25,948 nt of DNA from an uncultured bacterium (GCA_937899715.1 CALCNX010000143.1:1-25948); one strand, 5' to 3'; shown: positions 14,245 to 22,394, numbered from the stretch's first letter. The notes: generated by a model from the letters alone, not told the origin. A program made the numbers and translations.

Positions 14245-16029
14245 ATGCCGACTTTTACCATAGACGACCGCACTATCGAAGCAAAACCCGGACAAACTAT
14301 TATTCAAGCCGCAACGGAACACGGTCTTGATGTGCCGCATTTTTGCTGGCACCCGTCGCTGTCGGTGGCGGGGAATTGTCGTATGTGCCTTGTGGATGTG
14401 GGAATGCCCAAGATGAACCCCGACCGCACTCCGGCACTGGACGATGCAGGGAAGCCGATTATTATGTTCATGCCCAAGCTCCAGATAGCGTGCGCCACGC
14501 AAGTAACCGAGGGCATGGTTGTTCGGCTGAATCACGAAAAAGTTAAGCCGGCACAAGAAGCCGTAATGGAATTTTTGCTTATTAACCATCCGCTTGACTG
14601 TCCGATTTGCGACGAGGCGGGGCAGTGCAAACTCCAAGAATACGGTTACAAGCACTCCAAAGGCGAAAGCCGCTTCGAGGAGCGAAAAAACCACAAAGAC
14701 AAGCGCGTCCCGCTTGGTCCGAATGTTCTTTTTGATGCTGAACGCTGCATCTCCTGTTCACGTTGCATTCGCTATGCGAAGGAAGAAGCCAAACAGCCCG
14801 TGCTGACCTTTGTTCAACGAGGCGACCATGTTACTATTGAAACCTTCCCCGGCACGGAGTTCGACAGCCCGTACTCAATGAACGTTATTGAGATTTGTCC
14901 CGTCGGTGCACTCACAAGCCAAGATTTCCGCTTCAAAGCCCGCGTTTGGGATATGTCCTTCAACGAGACCGTCTGCACAGGCTGTGCTCGTGGTTGCAAT
15001 GCTCAAGCAGGAAGCCGCAATAACGAGATTTTGCGCCTTGAACCGAATACCAATTTAGACGTAAACCAATACTGGATGTGCGACCACGGACGGCTTACGC
15101 AGTACAAATTTGTCAATGAAGGTCGTGTTGTGAAGCCACTTGTGCGGACAGGCGGCGCTTTAGTGGAAGCCGAATGGGACGCGGCAACCGCAAAAGCAGC
15201 AGAACTGCTCAAATCCGTGAACGCAAGTGAAATTGCCGTTATCGGCTCGGCAAAAGCGACTAATGAAGATAACTTCGCACTTGCCCGATTTGCAAAAGAA
15301 GTGTTGAAGACATCAAATCTTGATTTCTTCCGCCATGAAGACGCATCCTTCGGCGATGACCACTTGCGCCGCAGCGATAAGACCCCCAATAGCATCGGTG
15401 CTTTGGAAGTTGGCGTGAAGCCCGCTTCGGGCGGTGTGTCAGCAAAAGACCTCGCCACAAAAATCACGTCCGGCGCTATCAAAGCGCTCTACGTCATGGA
15501 AGAAGATATTGCTACTCTTTCCCACGAACTGTCCGCAGCACTGGACAAACTCACGGTCTTAATTGTTCACGCCGCAAATCACACCGAAACAGCCAAGAAA
15601 GCGCACGTGGTCTTTGCCGCAGCTACCTACGCCGAGTTGGAAGGCACATACACGAACTTCCAAAACCGCGTTCAGCACGTTGAACCGTTCATCGTTACCA
15701 ACGAGAACGAGCGCAGAATGGGTATGAAAATGAGCCGCCTCGATAAATTTGGCGCTCACAACGACCGCTGGACACAAGGCGAGCGCCGTAGTTGCCGTCA
15801 AAGCTGGCGCGTTATCACCACGCTGGCAAAAGAAATGGGCGGAGCACCAGACACTTGGCGCTACCGCGCGTCGGAAGACGTGTTTGAGGATATTGCCGAC
15901 AATGTGCCGTTCTTTAGCGGAATGAGCTACGGGCTTCTGGATGAGCGTAAAGGCGTAGTTTCGGGTGAGGCAGAAAAAGAATTTGCTGACGTATTTGAAT
16001 ATGAATCGCATACCTTAAAACCAAATTGA
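14245..16029 (+). CDS. nuoG: NADH-quinone oxidoreductase subunit G
   Basis: A 594-residue iron-sulfur subunit of complex I. The [2Fe-2S] ligands are Cys34, Cys45, Cys48 and Cys83; the N5-type site is His115, Cys119, Cys122, Cys128 (HPLDCPICDEAGQC); one [4Fe-4S] site uses Cys168, Cys171, Cys174 (RCISCSRC) and Cys218 (EICPVGAL). A further set, Cys244, Cys247, Cys251 and Cys279, spaced CxxCxxxCx27C, matches the N7 cluster of E. coli and Thermus NuoG, which mitochondria lack. The molybdopterin-oxidoreductase-like C-terminal half is short, making the protein smaller than E. coli NuoG (about 900 residues). The start at 14245 (MPTFTIDD) is preferred to an in-frame TTG at 14230. Unusually, nuoH is 1.5 kb downstream rather than adjacent. 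Confidence 0.95.
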   Translation: MPTFTIDDRTIEAKPGQTIIQAATEHGLDVPHFCWHPSLSVAGNCRMCLVDVGMPKMNPDRTPALDDAGKPIIMFMPKLQIACATQVTEGMVVRLNHEKVKPAQEAVMEFLLINHPLDCPICDEAGQCKLQEYGYKHSKGESRFEERKNHKDKRVPLGPNVLFDAERCISCSRCIRYAKEEAKQPVLTFVQRGDHVTIETFPGTEFDSPYSMNVIEICPVGALTSQDFRFKARVWDMSFNETVCTGCARGCNAQAGSRNNEILRLEPNTNLDVNQYWMCDHGRLTQYKFVNEGRVVKPLVRTGGALVEAEWDAATAKAAELLKSVNASEIAVIGSAKATNEDNFALARFAKEVLKTSNLDFFRHEDASFGDDHLRRSDKTPNSIGALEVGVKPASGGVSAKDLATKITSGAIKALYVMEEDIATLSHELSAALDKLTVLIVHAANHTETAKKAHVVFAAATYAELEGTYTNFQNRVQHVEPFIVTNENERRMGMKMSRLDKFGAHNDRWTQGERRSCRQSWRVITTLAKEMGGAPDTWRYRASEDVFEDIADNVPFFSGMSYGLLDERKGVVSGEAEKEFADVFEYESHTLKPN

Positions 16030-16042
16030 TTTTTGCTCTTTG

Positions 16043-16163
16043 AGGACTTTCGCAAATAGCAAGAACGGATATGATTTGGAGTGCGGAGTTTTAATTCCGC
16101 AACGTATTTCTCACATAACGGCGGAATTAAAATTCCGCACTCCCTGTTTTTTGCGAAAGTCCT
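16043..16163. repeat. MITE-like nested inverted repeat
   Basis: Outer arms AGGACTTTCGCAAA (16043-16056) and TTTGCGAAAGTCCT (16150-16163) are perfect 14-bp inverted copies. Inside them, 16078-16100 and 16121-16143 are 23-bp inverted copies with one mismatch, and the right inner arm is itself a palindrome (GCGGAATT AA AATTCCGC). The 121-bp unit has no coding sequence. The layout fits a miniature inverted-repeat element or a genomic palindromic repeat; no clear target-site duplication is seen. It could also end transcription from nuoG. Confidence 0.75.
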
Positions 16164-16216
16164 ATCTTTAATATTATCCATTGTATTGTTTTTCACCATT
16201 TTTTAAGAGCCTCTTT

Positions 16217-16849
16217 ATGCAACGTATTTTTCTTCTTTCGCTTGTCGTTATCTGCTGTCTGTGCAGCACCGCTTTTGCACAAACCGGTCGCTGGACACAC
16301 CAAGTCGGTATTGAAATTGGGCCTCAATACGCCTTCGACGCAGCCGTTAAGGCAGATAATGGTCAAAACCTAACGCTCAAAGATGTTGGTATTGGATTGG
16401 GTGCGGCGGTCAATTATTATTACAAAATTGACCATTCTTTATTCATCTCTGTATCCGGTGTGATAGGCTATTTTGGAAACGGATATTTTCGTCGCCAAAA
16501 TGCCGATGGTACCTATCCGATTCTGAACACGTATTATTTTAAGAATAATGCTCTTATCAATCTTGCACTGACAGCAGGTATTCGCTATAACTTTGCTGTA
16601 ACGGGCTTCCAGCCGTATGTGGGATTTGAAGTTGGCTCGTATTCTATTGGTGGCATCCCGCGCGAAGACCAAACCGCCCCAATTAACCTTGCTGCTACGC
16701 CCAAAGTCGGTTTTCGCTATCCACTCGCACCCGGGCTGGACTTCGATGGTTCTGCAAAAGTAATGTTCCTCTTTAGCGGCTATGTTCCTTTTTCGTATGC
16801 CAGCCTTAACGTCGGCGTATCGTATGCGCTGAACTTTGCAGCGAACTAA
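16217..16849 (+). CDS. Outer-membrane beta-barrel protein
   Basis: A 210-residue exported protein. The N-terminus MQRIFLLSLVVICCLCSTAFA is a clear Sec signal peptide with cleavage before QTGRW. The rest shows alternating hydrophobic/polar strands, many aromatic residues and Gly, and paired-strand patterns such as GIRYNFAVTGFQPYVGFEVG, ending in VGVSYALNFAAN, as in small OmpX/OmpA-like barrels of Bacteroidota. No specific function can be assigned. The ATG at 16217 is chosen because the signal peptide starts there. It lies between nuoG and the DUF2628 gene on the same strand, with no visible link to complex I. Confidence 0.8.
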   Translation: MQRIFLLSLVVICCLCSTAFAQTGRWTHQVGIEIGPQYAFDAAVKADNGQNLTLKDVGIGLGAAVNYYYKIDHSLFISVSGVIGYFGNGYFRRQNADGTYPILNTYYFKNNALINLALTAGIRYNFAVTGFQPYVGFEVGSYSIGGIPREDQTAPINLAATPKVGFRYPLAPGLDFDGSAKVMFLFSGYVPFSYASLNVGVSYALNFAAN

Positions 16850-16927
16850 TCCCTTACGACAACGCCTGATTATATCGCTCATCCTTCACTCTATCTCGTC
16901 ATGTTTATCTGAAAGGTTGCTTCCCCA

Positions 16928-17452
16928 ATGAACGATCTGAACCGCGAAGAAAACTTCGCAGCTTTTGTGGAGAAAAAAACAGAATACTATCTCTCCAAAT
17001 GGGACATATTCGAGAACTCCAGCGAAAAAATAAGTTGGAATTGGGCGGCATTCTTTTTCTCGGCGTATTGGATGATTTACCGCAAAATGTACATTCCGGC
17101 AGTGCTAGTATTTACCGGAACGCGCATTTTCAAATATATCATTGCACTGGGTGGCGGTAAATCCTATCGTCTGACGACGCTCATTGTTTCGGCGGCGATT
17201 GGTTTATTGGGTAACTGGATTTATTACGTCTATGCCTCACGCAAAATCGCTGATGTGGCAGACACCGCCGGAACAGATGACCCAAGCGTTATCGGGCGCA
17301 CCCTGCGTGACATTGGTGGCACATCATGGCTGTGGGTGTTCGGACTGATGATTATCGGCAACGTGGTGGACAAAATCTTGACCTCCGTTCTTGCCGGGCG
17401 CGCCGTTACTCTCGACCACTTCGACGAAGATACGTTCTGGGATATTATCTGA
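16928..17452 (+). CDS. DUF2628 family membrane protein
   Basis: A 174-residue protein with a soluble N-terminus (1-36) followed by the DUF2628 signature ISWNWAAFFFSAYWMIYRKM (35-54), in which an Asn-Trp-rich stretch leads into the first membrane helix. Further helices lie near 56-73, 83-103 and 134-156. DUF2628 proteins are small integral membrane proteins of unknown function found across many bacteria. It sits 78 bp after the outer-membrane barrel gene and 71 bp before nuoH on the same strand, possibly part of the same transcript. Confidence 0.78.
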   Translation: MNDLNREENFAAFVEKKTEYYLSKWDIFENSSEKISWNWAAFFFSAYWMIYRKMYIPAVLVFTGTRIFKYIIALGGGKSYRLTTLIVSAAIGLLGNWIYYVYASRKIADVADTAGTDDPSVIGRTLRDIGGTSWLWVFGLMIIGNVVDKILTSVLAGRAVTLDHFDEDTFWDII

Positions 17453-17523
17453 CAGGCAGATTTTCCCCACTCAATTTTGATAGTTACAAACTTCCACACA
17501 TTTGAATCTTTCCGAAAAACGCT

Positions 17524-18576
17524 ATGGATATTTTGATGCTTTTTGCCATTGGGCTGCTCAAAGCCGTGATTGTGGTTTTTCTCGTGATGCTGCCCGGTGC
17601 AATTATCGCGGTGTATAGTGAGCGCCGTTTGGCGGCGTTTATCCAGTTGCGCATTGGTCCGAACCGCGTCGGTCCTTTCGGGCTGATGCAGGCATTTGCG
17701 GATGTGGCGAAGCTCATTTTCAAAGAAGATATTGTTCCCGCGGAAGCAAACCGCTTTTTCCATACGCTTGCGCCGCTTATTGCCGTGACGACCACAGCAG
17801 CGCTCTTTGCTGTGATTCCCTTCGCGGATTACGTGATGATTGGCGATATGCGCATAGACTTCACCGTCGCGCCAAATGTCAATCTTGCTGTTCTCTACAT
17901 CCTCGCCGTGAGTTCTATTGCGGTCTATAGCATGACGTTTGCAGGCTGGTCGTCGGGAAGCAAATACCCGCTTTTGGGTAGCTTGCGCTCGGCGGCGCAG
18001 ATGATTTCTTACGAACTGACGCTTGGTTCCTCGCTTATCGGCGTTATTATGATGACAGGTTCGTTCAATTTGAATGATATTGTTCGTGCCCAAGCCGACT
18101 TGAAATGGAATTTGTTCTTTCAGCCGCTTGGCTTCCTCATCTTCCTTGTGGCATCGTTCGCTGAGACCAACCGCGCCCCTTTCGACCTCGTGGAAGCAGA
18201 GCCGGAGCTGGTCGGCGGGTATCACACGGAATATACGGGCATGAAGTTCGGGCTGTTTATGCTGGTTGAGTTTGTGCATATCATCATCGCACCGTGCATC
18301 ATTGTTACTATCTTTTTGGGCGGCTGGCAGCCACCTGTGCCGACGTTCATCCTGAATGCTATTGGTGTTCACGAAGGCACACTCCCCATGCTGGCGTTAC
18401 AGCTTGTTTCCTTCGCTGTCAAGGTCTTGTCCATGATGGCATTTTTCATCTGGGTTCGCTGGTCGCTTCCACGCTTCCGCTACGACCAGCTGATGAACTT
18501 GGGCTGGAAAGTCATGCTGCCGCTCTCGCTTTTGAATATCATCCTGACGGCTGTGGTGATGTACTTCCTGAAGTAA
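17524..18576 (+). CDS. nuoH: NADH-quinone oxidoreductase subunit H
   Basis: A 350-residue membrane subunit of complex I that forms much of the quinone-binding chamber next to the peripheral arm. About eight to nine helices are seen. Diagnostic loops are present: SERRLAAFIQLRIGPNRVGP (33-52) and FAETNRAPFDLVEAEPELVG followed by GYHTEYTGMKFGLFMLVEF, carrying the conserved acidic residues of the E-channel loop. Length is normal and the gene looks intact. nuoI does not follow; a strong terminator lies 24 bp after the stop, so the remaining nuo genes must be elsewhere. Confidence 0.96.
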   Translation: MDILMLFAIGLLKAVIVVFLVMLPGAIIAVYSERRLAAFIQLRIGPNRVGPFGLMQAFADVAKLIFKEDIVPAEANRFFHTLAPLIAVTTTAALFAVIPFADYVMIGDMRIDFTVAPNVNLAVLYILAVSSIAVYSMTFAGWSSGSKYPLLGSLRSAAQMISYELTLGSSLIGVIMMTGSFNLNDIVRAQADLKWNLFFQPLGFLIFLVASFAETNRAPFDLVEAEPELVGGYHTEYTGMKFGLFMLVEFVHIIIAPCIIVTIFLGGWQPPVPTFILNAIGVHEGTLPMLALQLVSFAVKVLSMMAFFIWVRWSLPRFRYDQLMNLGWKVMLPLSLLNIILTAVVMYFLK

Positions 18577-18600
18577 GGCTTCATTGCACGTTGAAAGAGA

Positions 18601-18638
18601 AAAAGGTCAAATCTCGCAGAATGAGATTTGACCTTTTT
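18601..18638 (+). terminator. Strong rho-independent terminator after nuoH
   Basis: AAAAGGTCAAATCTC (18601-18615) pairs perfectly with GAGATTTGACCTTTT (18623-18637) across a 7-nt loop, with T-runs on both strands. It can end nuoH transcription and, from the other side, the minus-strand outer-membrane gene whose stop lies at 18659. Confidence 0.9.
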
Positions 18639-18658
18639 GTATTAGAGTTATGTTTTTC

Positions 18659-19426
18659 TTAATGCCGTTCTGTTCCTAATCCTACACCAATCTGGAAAAA
18701 CACGCCACGACGGGAAAACCAGTTTGGATCGGTATCCTCCATGACAGAAGCTCCAACAGTCCAACGGCCGCCGCCATGAAAGTTATACCCGATTTTTGTC
18801 ATAATATAGATATCACCATATTCAAGCGGGAAACTATAGTCAGCACCAATTGCAATCTCTGAAATAATTGAAGTAGACCTTTGAAATGTAATTGAACGCT
18901 CATTGAGATTTGCCAAAAGAGAAGTGAACGATGTTTTCTCTGTAATGGTAATAATATCGGAAGCACCTGTAAAAGCAATACTGGGGTAGAGTCTAAAACG
19001 AGGAGCATTCACAATAGCATACCCGACACCAGTAGTTATCTCATGAAAGAATCTTGATCCTCGGTACTCATCTGTTGACAGTCTCTCCCCCGGACTATTC
19101 CACTGAACGTATGGAGCTGCAAAATAATAGCTTCCAAATAATATCCATCTATTGTGATTCCACATGATATTGAAAGGTGCAATTACAAAGAAGCCTGAGC
19201 GAAATTGTGGAGTATCACCCTTTAAGTCTGTTGCAAGCCTCTGATTAAATCCGTCCTCCACTCCTCCGGGTTGCGATTTCGCCATATATTGCCATATCCA
19301 AAACGGTCTGTCGCTCTTTTGCGGCGCTTGTGCCGTGCTATCTTGCTGTGCCTGCAAAGGCGCATACACACTTGCGAATACAATCGCGCAAGCAAGCGCT
19401 ACTTTTTTGAACAAACGAAAAAACAT
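18659..19426 (-). CDS. Outer-membrane beta-barrel protein, paralog A
   Basis: A 255-residue exported protein. The start at 19426 is fixed by GAGGAGA 8 nt upstream and by a signal peptide, MFFRLFKKVALACAIVFASV ending in APLQA, cleaved before QQDSTAQ. The mature part opens with PFWIWQYMAKSQPGG and continues with barrel-like strands, PRFRLYPSIAFTGASD, GADYSFPLEYGDIYIMTKIG and the C-terminal GVFFQIGVGLGTERH. It is a clear paralog of the next upstream gene, sharing the WIWQ-M-K-QPG opening, the PRFRLYP segment, the LMTK/IMTK-x-GYN strand and the C-terminal FxQ(I/L)GVGLGT end. The function is unknown; the barrel could serve as a porin or surface structural protein. Confidence 0.8.
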   Translation of the reverse strand: MFFRLFKKVALACAIVFASVYAPLQAQQDSTAQAPQKSDRPFWIWQYMAKSQPGGVEDGFNQRLATDLKGDTPQFRSGFFVIAPFNIMWNHNRWILFGSYYFAAPYVQWNSPGERLSTDEYRGSRFFHEITTGVGYAIVNAPRFRLYPSIAFTGASDIITITEKTSFTSLLANLNERSITFQRSTSIISEIAIGADYSFPLEYGDIYIMTKIGYNFHGGGRWTVGASVMEDTDPNWFSRRGVFFQIGVGLGTERH

Positions 19427-19497
19427 ACAAAAGTCTCCTCTGCCGCATGAAAGCTCGTGCGACGGTGAATGAATAAAAATAAAAATGTGATTAGTCG

Positions 19498-20235
19498 TTA
19501 CTGTCGCCCTGTTCCTAGCCCCACACCAAGCTGGAGAAAGATTCCTCGACGATTGAACCACGTGATATAGGGCGGCACGTAGTTATAGCCAACTTTTGTC
19601 ATAAGGTAAAAGTCGAATGATTCCAAGGGGAATCTATAATCTGCACCGACACAAAACTCTAGTATAACTCCCGGAATCTCTGTTGTCACGGTGCGTTGGG
19701 TAAGCGGCTTGGAAAGCAAGACTTTAAGAGAGTCATTTTTTTCGGAAAAGGTAAATTGGTCGAGCGTTGTAGTAGCTGCAAATGCTGGATAGAGCCGGAA
19801 ACGCGGCGTATTGACGAAGGCATAGCCAATGCCAAGGGTTAGTTCATGAAAGTTCCTCGTTATCGCAAAATTTGTTGAAGCTAAAATGGGTGTCGTAGTA
19901 AAAAAACCTAAACCCTGCAAAAACCGTAGATTTGTGTTATAGCTACCAAAAAAGAGGATACGGTTGTAGGTGTGCATAACGTTTACGGGCGAAATAGTTG
20001 ATGACCCAGAGGTAAACAGGAACGATGCGTCGAGATTTTGACTAAAAGTACGATTCATATCTTCCTCAATTCTGCCCGGCTGCACTTTCGACATCACTTG
20101 CCATATCCAAAATGTTTGCAGTGGCTCTTTGTCTGCAAGGGCAAGCGAATCTTCTTGTGCCTGCAAGGGCGCACCAACACTAACGCACAGGGCTACGCAG
20201 ACAATAGCAGCGTTTTTGAACAAACGAAAAAGCAT
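19498..20235 (-). CDS. Outer-membrane beta-barrel protein, paralog B
   Basis: A 245-residue exported protein with the signal peptide MLFRLFKNAAIVCVALCVSV ending in APLQA before QEDSLALA, and GAGGAGA upstream of the ATG. The mature region starts FWIWQVMSKVQPGRIEEDMN and has barrel-like strands, including PRFRLYPAFAATTT, GADYRFPLESFDFYLMTKVG and a terminal GIFLQLGVGLGTGRQ. It is the tandem paralog of the downstream gene, 71 bp apart; even the leader region before the ATG is alike, so the duplication probably included the ribosome binding site. It may share control with the sigma/anti-sigma pair 86 bp upstream. Confidence 0.8.
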   Translation of the reverse strand: MLFRLFKNAAIVCVALCVSVGAPLQAQEDSLALADKEPLQTFWIWQVMSKVQPGRIEEDMNRTFSQNLDASFLFTSGSSTISPVNVMHTYNRILFFGSYNTNLRFLQGLGFFTTTPILASTNFAITRNFHELTLGIGYAFVNTPRFRLYPAFAATTTLDQFTFSEKNDSLKVLLSKPLTQRTVTTEIPGVILEFCVGADYRFPLESFDFYLMTKVGYNYVPPYITWFNRRGIFLQLGVGLGTGRQ

Positions 20236-20321
20236 AAATATCTCCTCTACCGCTCAAAGACTCACAGAGCGGCAATAAACTATTGAAAAAACAGTGTATC
20301 TTATGACCTGTTCCGGCGCTT

Positions 20322-21590
20322 TTACTTGCCGGAGAGATGGTACTGAAGCCCGATAGAAAATCCCGTTTTACTTTGGAAATAATTTGCTTCATAGAGCACC
20401 GGCATCTTTACTTCTGCCGACAGCGTGAAAGACAGCTCCGGCAGCACATCAAACCGCAGACCGCCCAGCCCTTGTAACGCACCGCACTTGCCCACCACAC
20501 CAAATCCGGCTTGCACAAACGGCACGATGGCATTGCTAAGAGCCAAACTTGTGAAGGTGTAACGGTAAAATGCTGTTCCCGAAAAGACTGCTTCGGAAGA
20601 AGCAGATGCCGCTTCGTTAGCGCCTTGTGAGCTTTTTCGCAGCAAGGTTGCGGATTCGTTCCCGCCCTCGAAGCCGATAGTGTGCTGCTTTGTGAGCGCA
20701 TATTGCACTCCGCCGTGAGTGCCAACCTGCCCTCCACCAAGTGCTTGGCGAATGAAGAGCCGCACAGGAAGTTCTTCAGCGAGGCTATTGGTCGTGCTGC
20801 GTTTTGGTAACGGTGTCAGTGTCATCATTGTCGGTCTCAGGCTTGCTGTTGCTGTGGAACGTTGTTGCAAAGAGCCGATACTGTTTTGTTCTTGTTGTCG
20901 CACTGCTTCTTCCACAGTGGGTGCAAAATGGCGTTCCCACGCCTCAAGGTGCTTGTCTTGCGGCTCTTGGGTGAATGCGTTATCAAGTTCTTCAGTTTTT
21001 GGTTCTAGGGTTTCTTCAGCTCGTTCTTGAGCCTGTTCCTCAACCCGTTGGACGGCTAAGAAATTGTCTGACGGGGCTTGTGCATATTCTTTGTGAAGGA
21101 GTGCTGCGTGCTCTTTCTGTACAGACTTGATGGCAATACGCTTATTCATCCTTGCAGACGAAACCTCTTGATTGAATAATGGCAGTTCAAGACTTGGTAG
21201 GCTGTTGCGATGCGCCTCCGTAGCAAAGAACGGCAGCAAAGCATTATCGCTTCTCAGCCCAAGCGTGAGCACCAGTGCGCCGAAGAGCATGGCGAGTGTG
21301 CTGGCAAGCGACGGCAGCACTCGCACCGAAGCTGTAGCACTTGCCAGCATTGCTCCCTCTGCCTGAGCGCCTGCCGCCGCAAAACCAAGTTCTGCGAAAA
21401 TTGCATTTTTCTCGAACTGGCTTGGGGTGATGGAAGCCGCATCCCGCCGTGCTGCGCTGGTGATGTGGATTTGCGCACTGAGTTCACGGCGCAAAAGCGA
21501 GTTTCGCCCCAACTCGGCAAAGAGCACTTCTTCCAAATGCTCTTCCAGAGTGCCTTCCAAGTATGTATGAATGAGGTGAGCGTAGTCCAT
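20322..21590 (-). CDS. Anti-sigma-like protein with C-terminal beta-barrel-type domain
   Basis: A 422-residue protein starting 14 bp after the ECF sigma gene. Residues 1-60 (MDYAHLIHTYLEGTLEEHLE and following helices) resemble the cytoplasmic sigma-binding part of anti-sigma factors, though without a zinc-binding HxxxCxxC motif. A single membrane helix lies near 92-112 (LPSLASTLAMLFGALVLTLG). A long, Glu/Gln-rich, probably extended periplasmic stretch (about 140-270) follows. Residues about 275-422 show barrel-like alternation and end in GFSIGLQYHLSGK, as in outer-membrane barrels. The product may thus link sigma control to the envelope. An alternative is that the C-terminal part is a soluble beta domain in the periplasm. 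No close family is recognised. Confidence 0.7.
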   Translation of the reverse strand: MDYAHLIHTYLEGTLEEHLEEVLFAELGRNSLLRRELSAQIHITSAARRDAASITPSQFEKNAIFAELGFAAAGAQAEGAMLASATASVRVLPSLASTLAMLFGALVLTLGLRSDNALLPFFATEAHRNSLPSLELPLFNQEVSSARMNKRIAIKSVQKEHAALLHKEYAQAPSDNFLAVQRVEEQAQERAEETLEPKTEELDNAFTQEPQDKHLEAWERHFAPTVEEAVRQQEQNSIGSLQQRSTATASLRPTMMTLTPLPKRSTTNSLAEELPVRLFIRQALGGGQVGTHGGVQYALTKQHTIGFEGGNESATLLRKSSQGANEAASASSEAVFSGTAFYRYTFTSLALSNAIVPFVQAGFGVVGKCGALQGLGGLRFDVLPELSFTLSAEVKMPVLYEANYFQSKTGFSIGLQYHLSGK

Positions 21591-21604
21591 AATGTATCGT
21601 GAAA

Positions 21605-22180
21605 TTATCCGTTCAGTTCGGCAATCTCCGCCAGATAAGGCGCGAGAATAGTTTTGAGTTTGTCTTTTGCCCGCCAGATGCGGTTGGTAACAGTCGTAAT
21701 ACTTGCGCCCGTCAGCTGCGCAATTTCTTCATAACTACAATCCTGATAGAACCTGAGCACAAAGGCTTCTCGATAATCGAAGTCCAGATATTCCAGCGCA
21801 AGAGCAATCAAATTCAGCAATTCCTCGCGCTCGTAATGCGGCACGTGTGGAACGGCAATTTCAAAGTCATCAATCGTAACGGTGGACTTGGCATTGCGCT
21901 TGTGGTTCAGGCAATTATTCCGTGCTATCCGCATAAGATAACCGCCGATGTTCTCTATCTGCCGCTCACGAAGGGCGACGTGATAAAATCGTACAAAAGT
22001 TTCTTGGAAAACGTCGCTGCCGTCGTCTTCACTGCCCAGCACCCGCACGGCATAGACCTTTATGCGTTGCCCATAGCGGCGATAAATCTCGTTGAAAATC
22101 GGTTCATGGTTCGCTTTGGATGCCTGAAACTCCTGCATGAGAGCAGCATCGGCAAGCGTTTCATAACGTTTTTGGGGCAT
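21605..22180 (-). CDS. ECF-type RNA polymerase sigma factor
   Basis: A 191-residue sigma-70 family protein of the extracytoplasmic function type. Region 2 is seen in IFNEIYRRYGQRIKVYAVRV and GSDVFQETFVRFYHVA (about 28-70), including the DVFQETF -10 recognition/core-binding helix. Region 4 follows a short linker: YREAFVLRFYQDCSYEEIAQ then LTGASITTVTNRIWRAKDKL, with its HTH for the -35 element. Region 3 is absent, as expected. The anti-sigma-like gene starts 14 bp downstream, the usual sigma/anti-sigma arrangement. It probably controls envelope genes, perhaps including the two paralogous barrel genes that follow on the same strand. Confidence 0.93.
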   Translation of the reverse strand: MPQKRYETLADAALMQEFQASKANHEPIFNEIYRRYGQRIKVYAVRVLGSEDDGSDVFQETFVRFYHVALRERQIENIGGYLMRIARNNCLNHKRNAKSTVTIDDFEIAVPHVPHYEREELLNLIALALEYLDFDYREAFVLRFYQDCSYEEIAQLTGASITTVTNRIWRAKDKLKTILAPYLAEIAELNG

Positions 22181-22340
22181 ACTTTTGTTTTTTGTGCAAT
22201 GGCTTTGCGAACTTCAAGCAAAGAGCATTGCATTTTGGCATTATGATTTCAAAGCATCTCACAATATAGGCATTATGAAGAATGACACTTCAGTCGGAAA
22301 TTCCTTTCACGGCATTCAAATATTTTTTTCAATGCCATAC

Positions 22341-22394
22341 AAAAAAACAGGTCAAACATCTGCCCACATATTCGTGAAGCCGAGATTTGACCTG
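22341..22394 (-). terminator. Rho-independent terminator after fabF
   Basis: Read on the minus strand, CAGGTCAAATCT (22394-22383) pairs with AGATGTTTGACCTG (22361-22348) with a small bulge and a loop of about 21 nt, followed by a run of seven T. It lies 25 bp after the fabF stop. The stem shares GAGATTTGACCT with the terminator after nuoH. Confidence 0.75.

Noticed and set aside
17230..18372. 380-codon open frame on the minus strand opposite nuoH
   Set aside because: It is rich in His, Arg, Asn and Lys with no family features, and is fully explained as the antisense shadow of the well-conserved nuoH.
20289..20340. Possible terminator overlapping the stop of the anti-sigma-like gene (TCCGGC...GCCGGA)
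   Set aside because: The stem spans the stop codon and has no T-run on the minus strand, so it is not convincing.
21599..22246. 215-codon plus-strand frame opposite the sigma factor
   Set aside because: The minus strand encodes a clear ECF sigma factor here; the plus frame has no recognisable motif.
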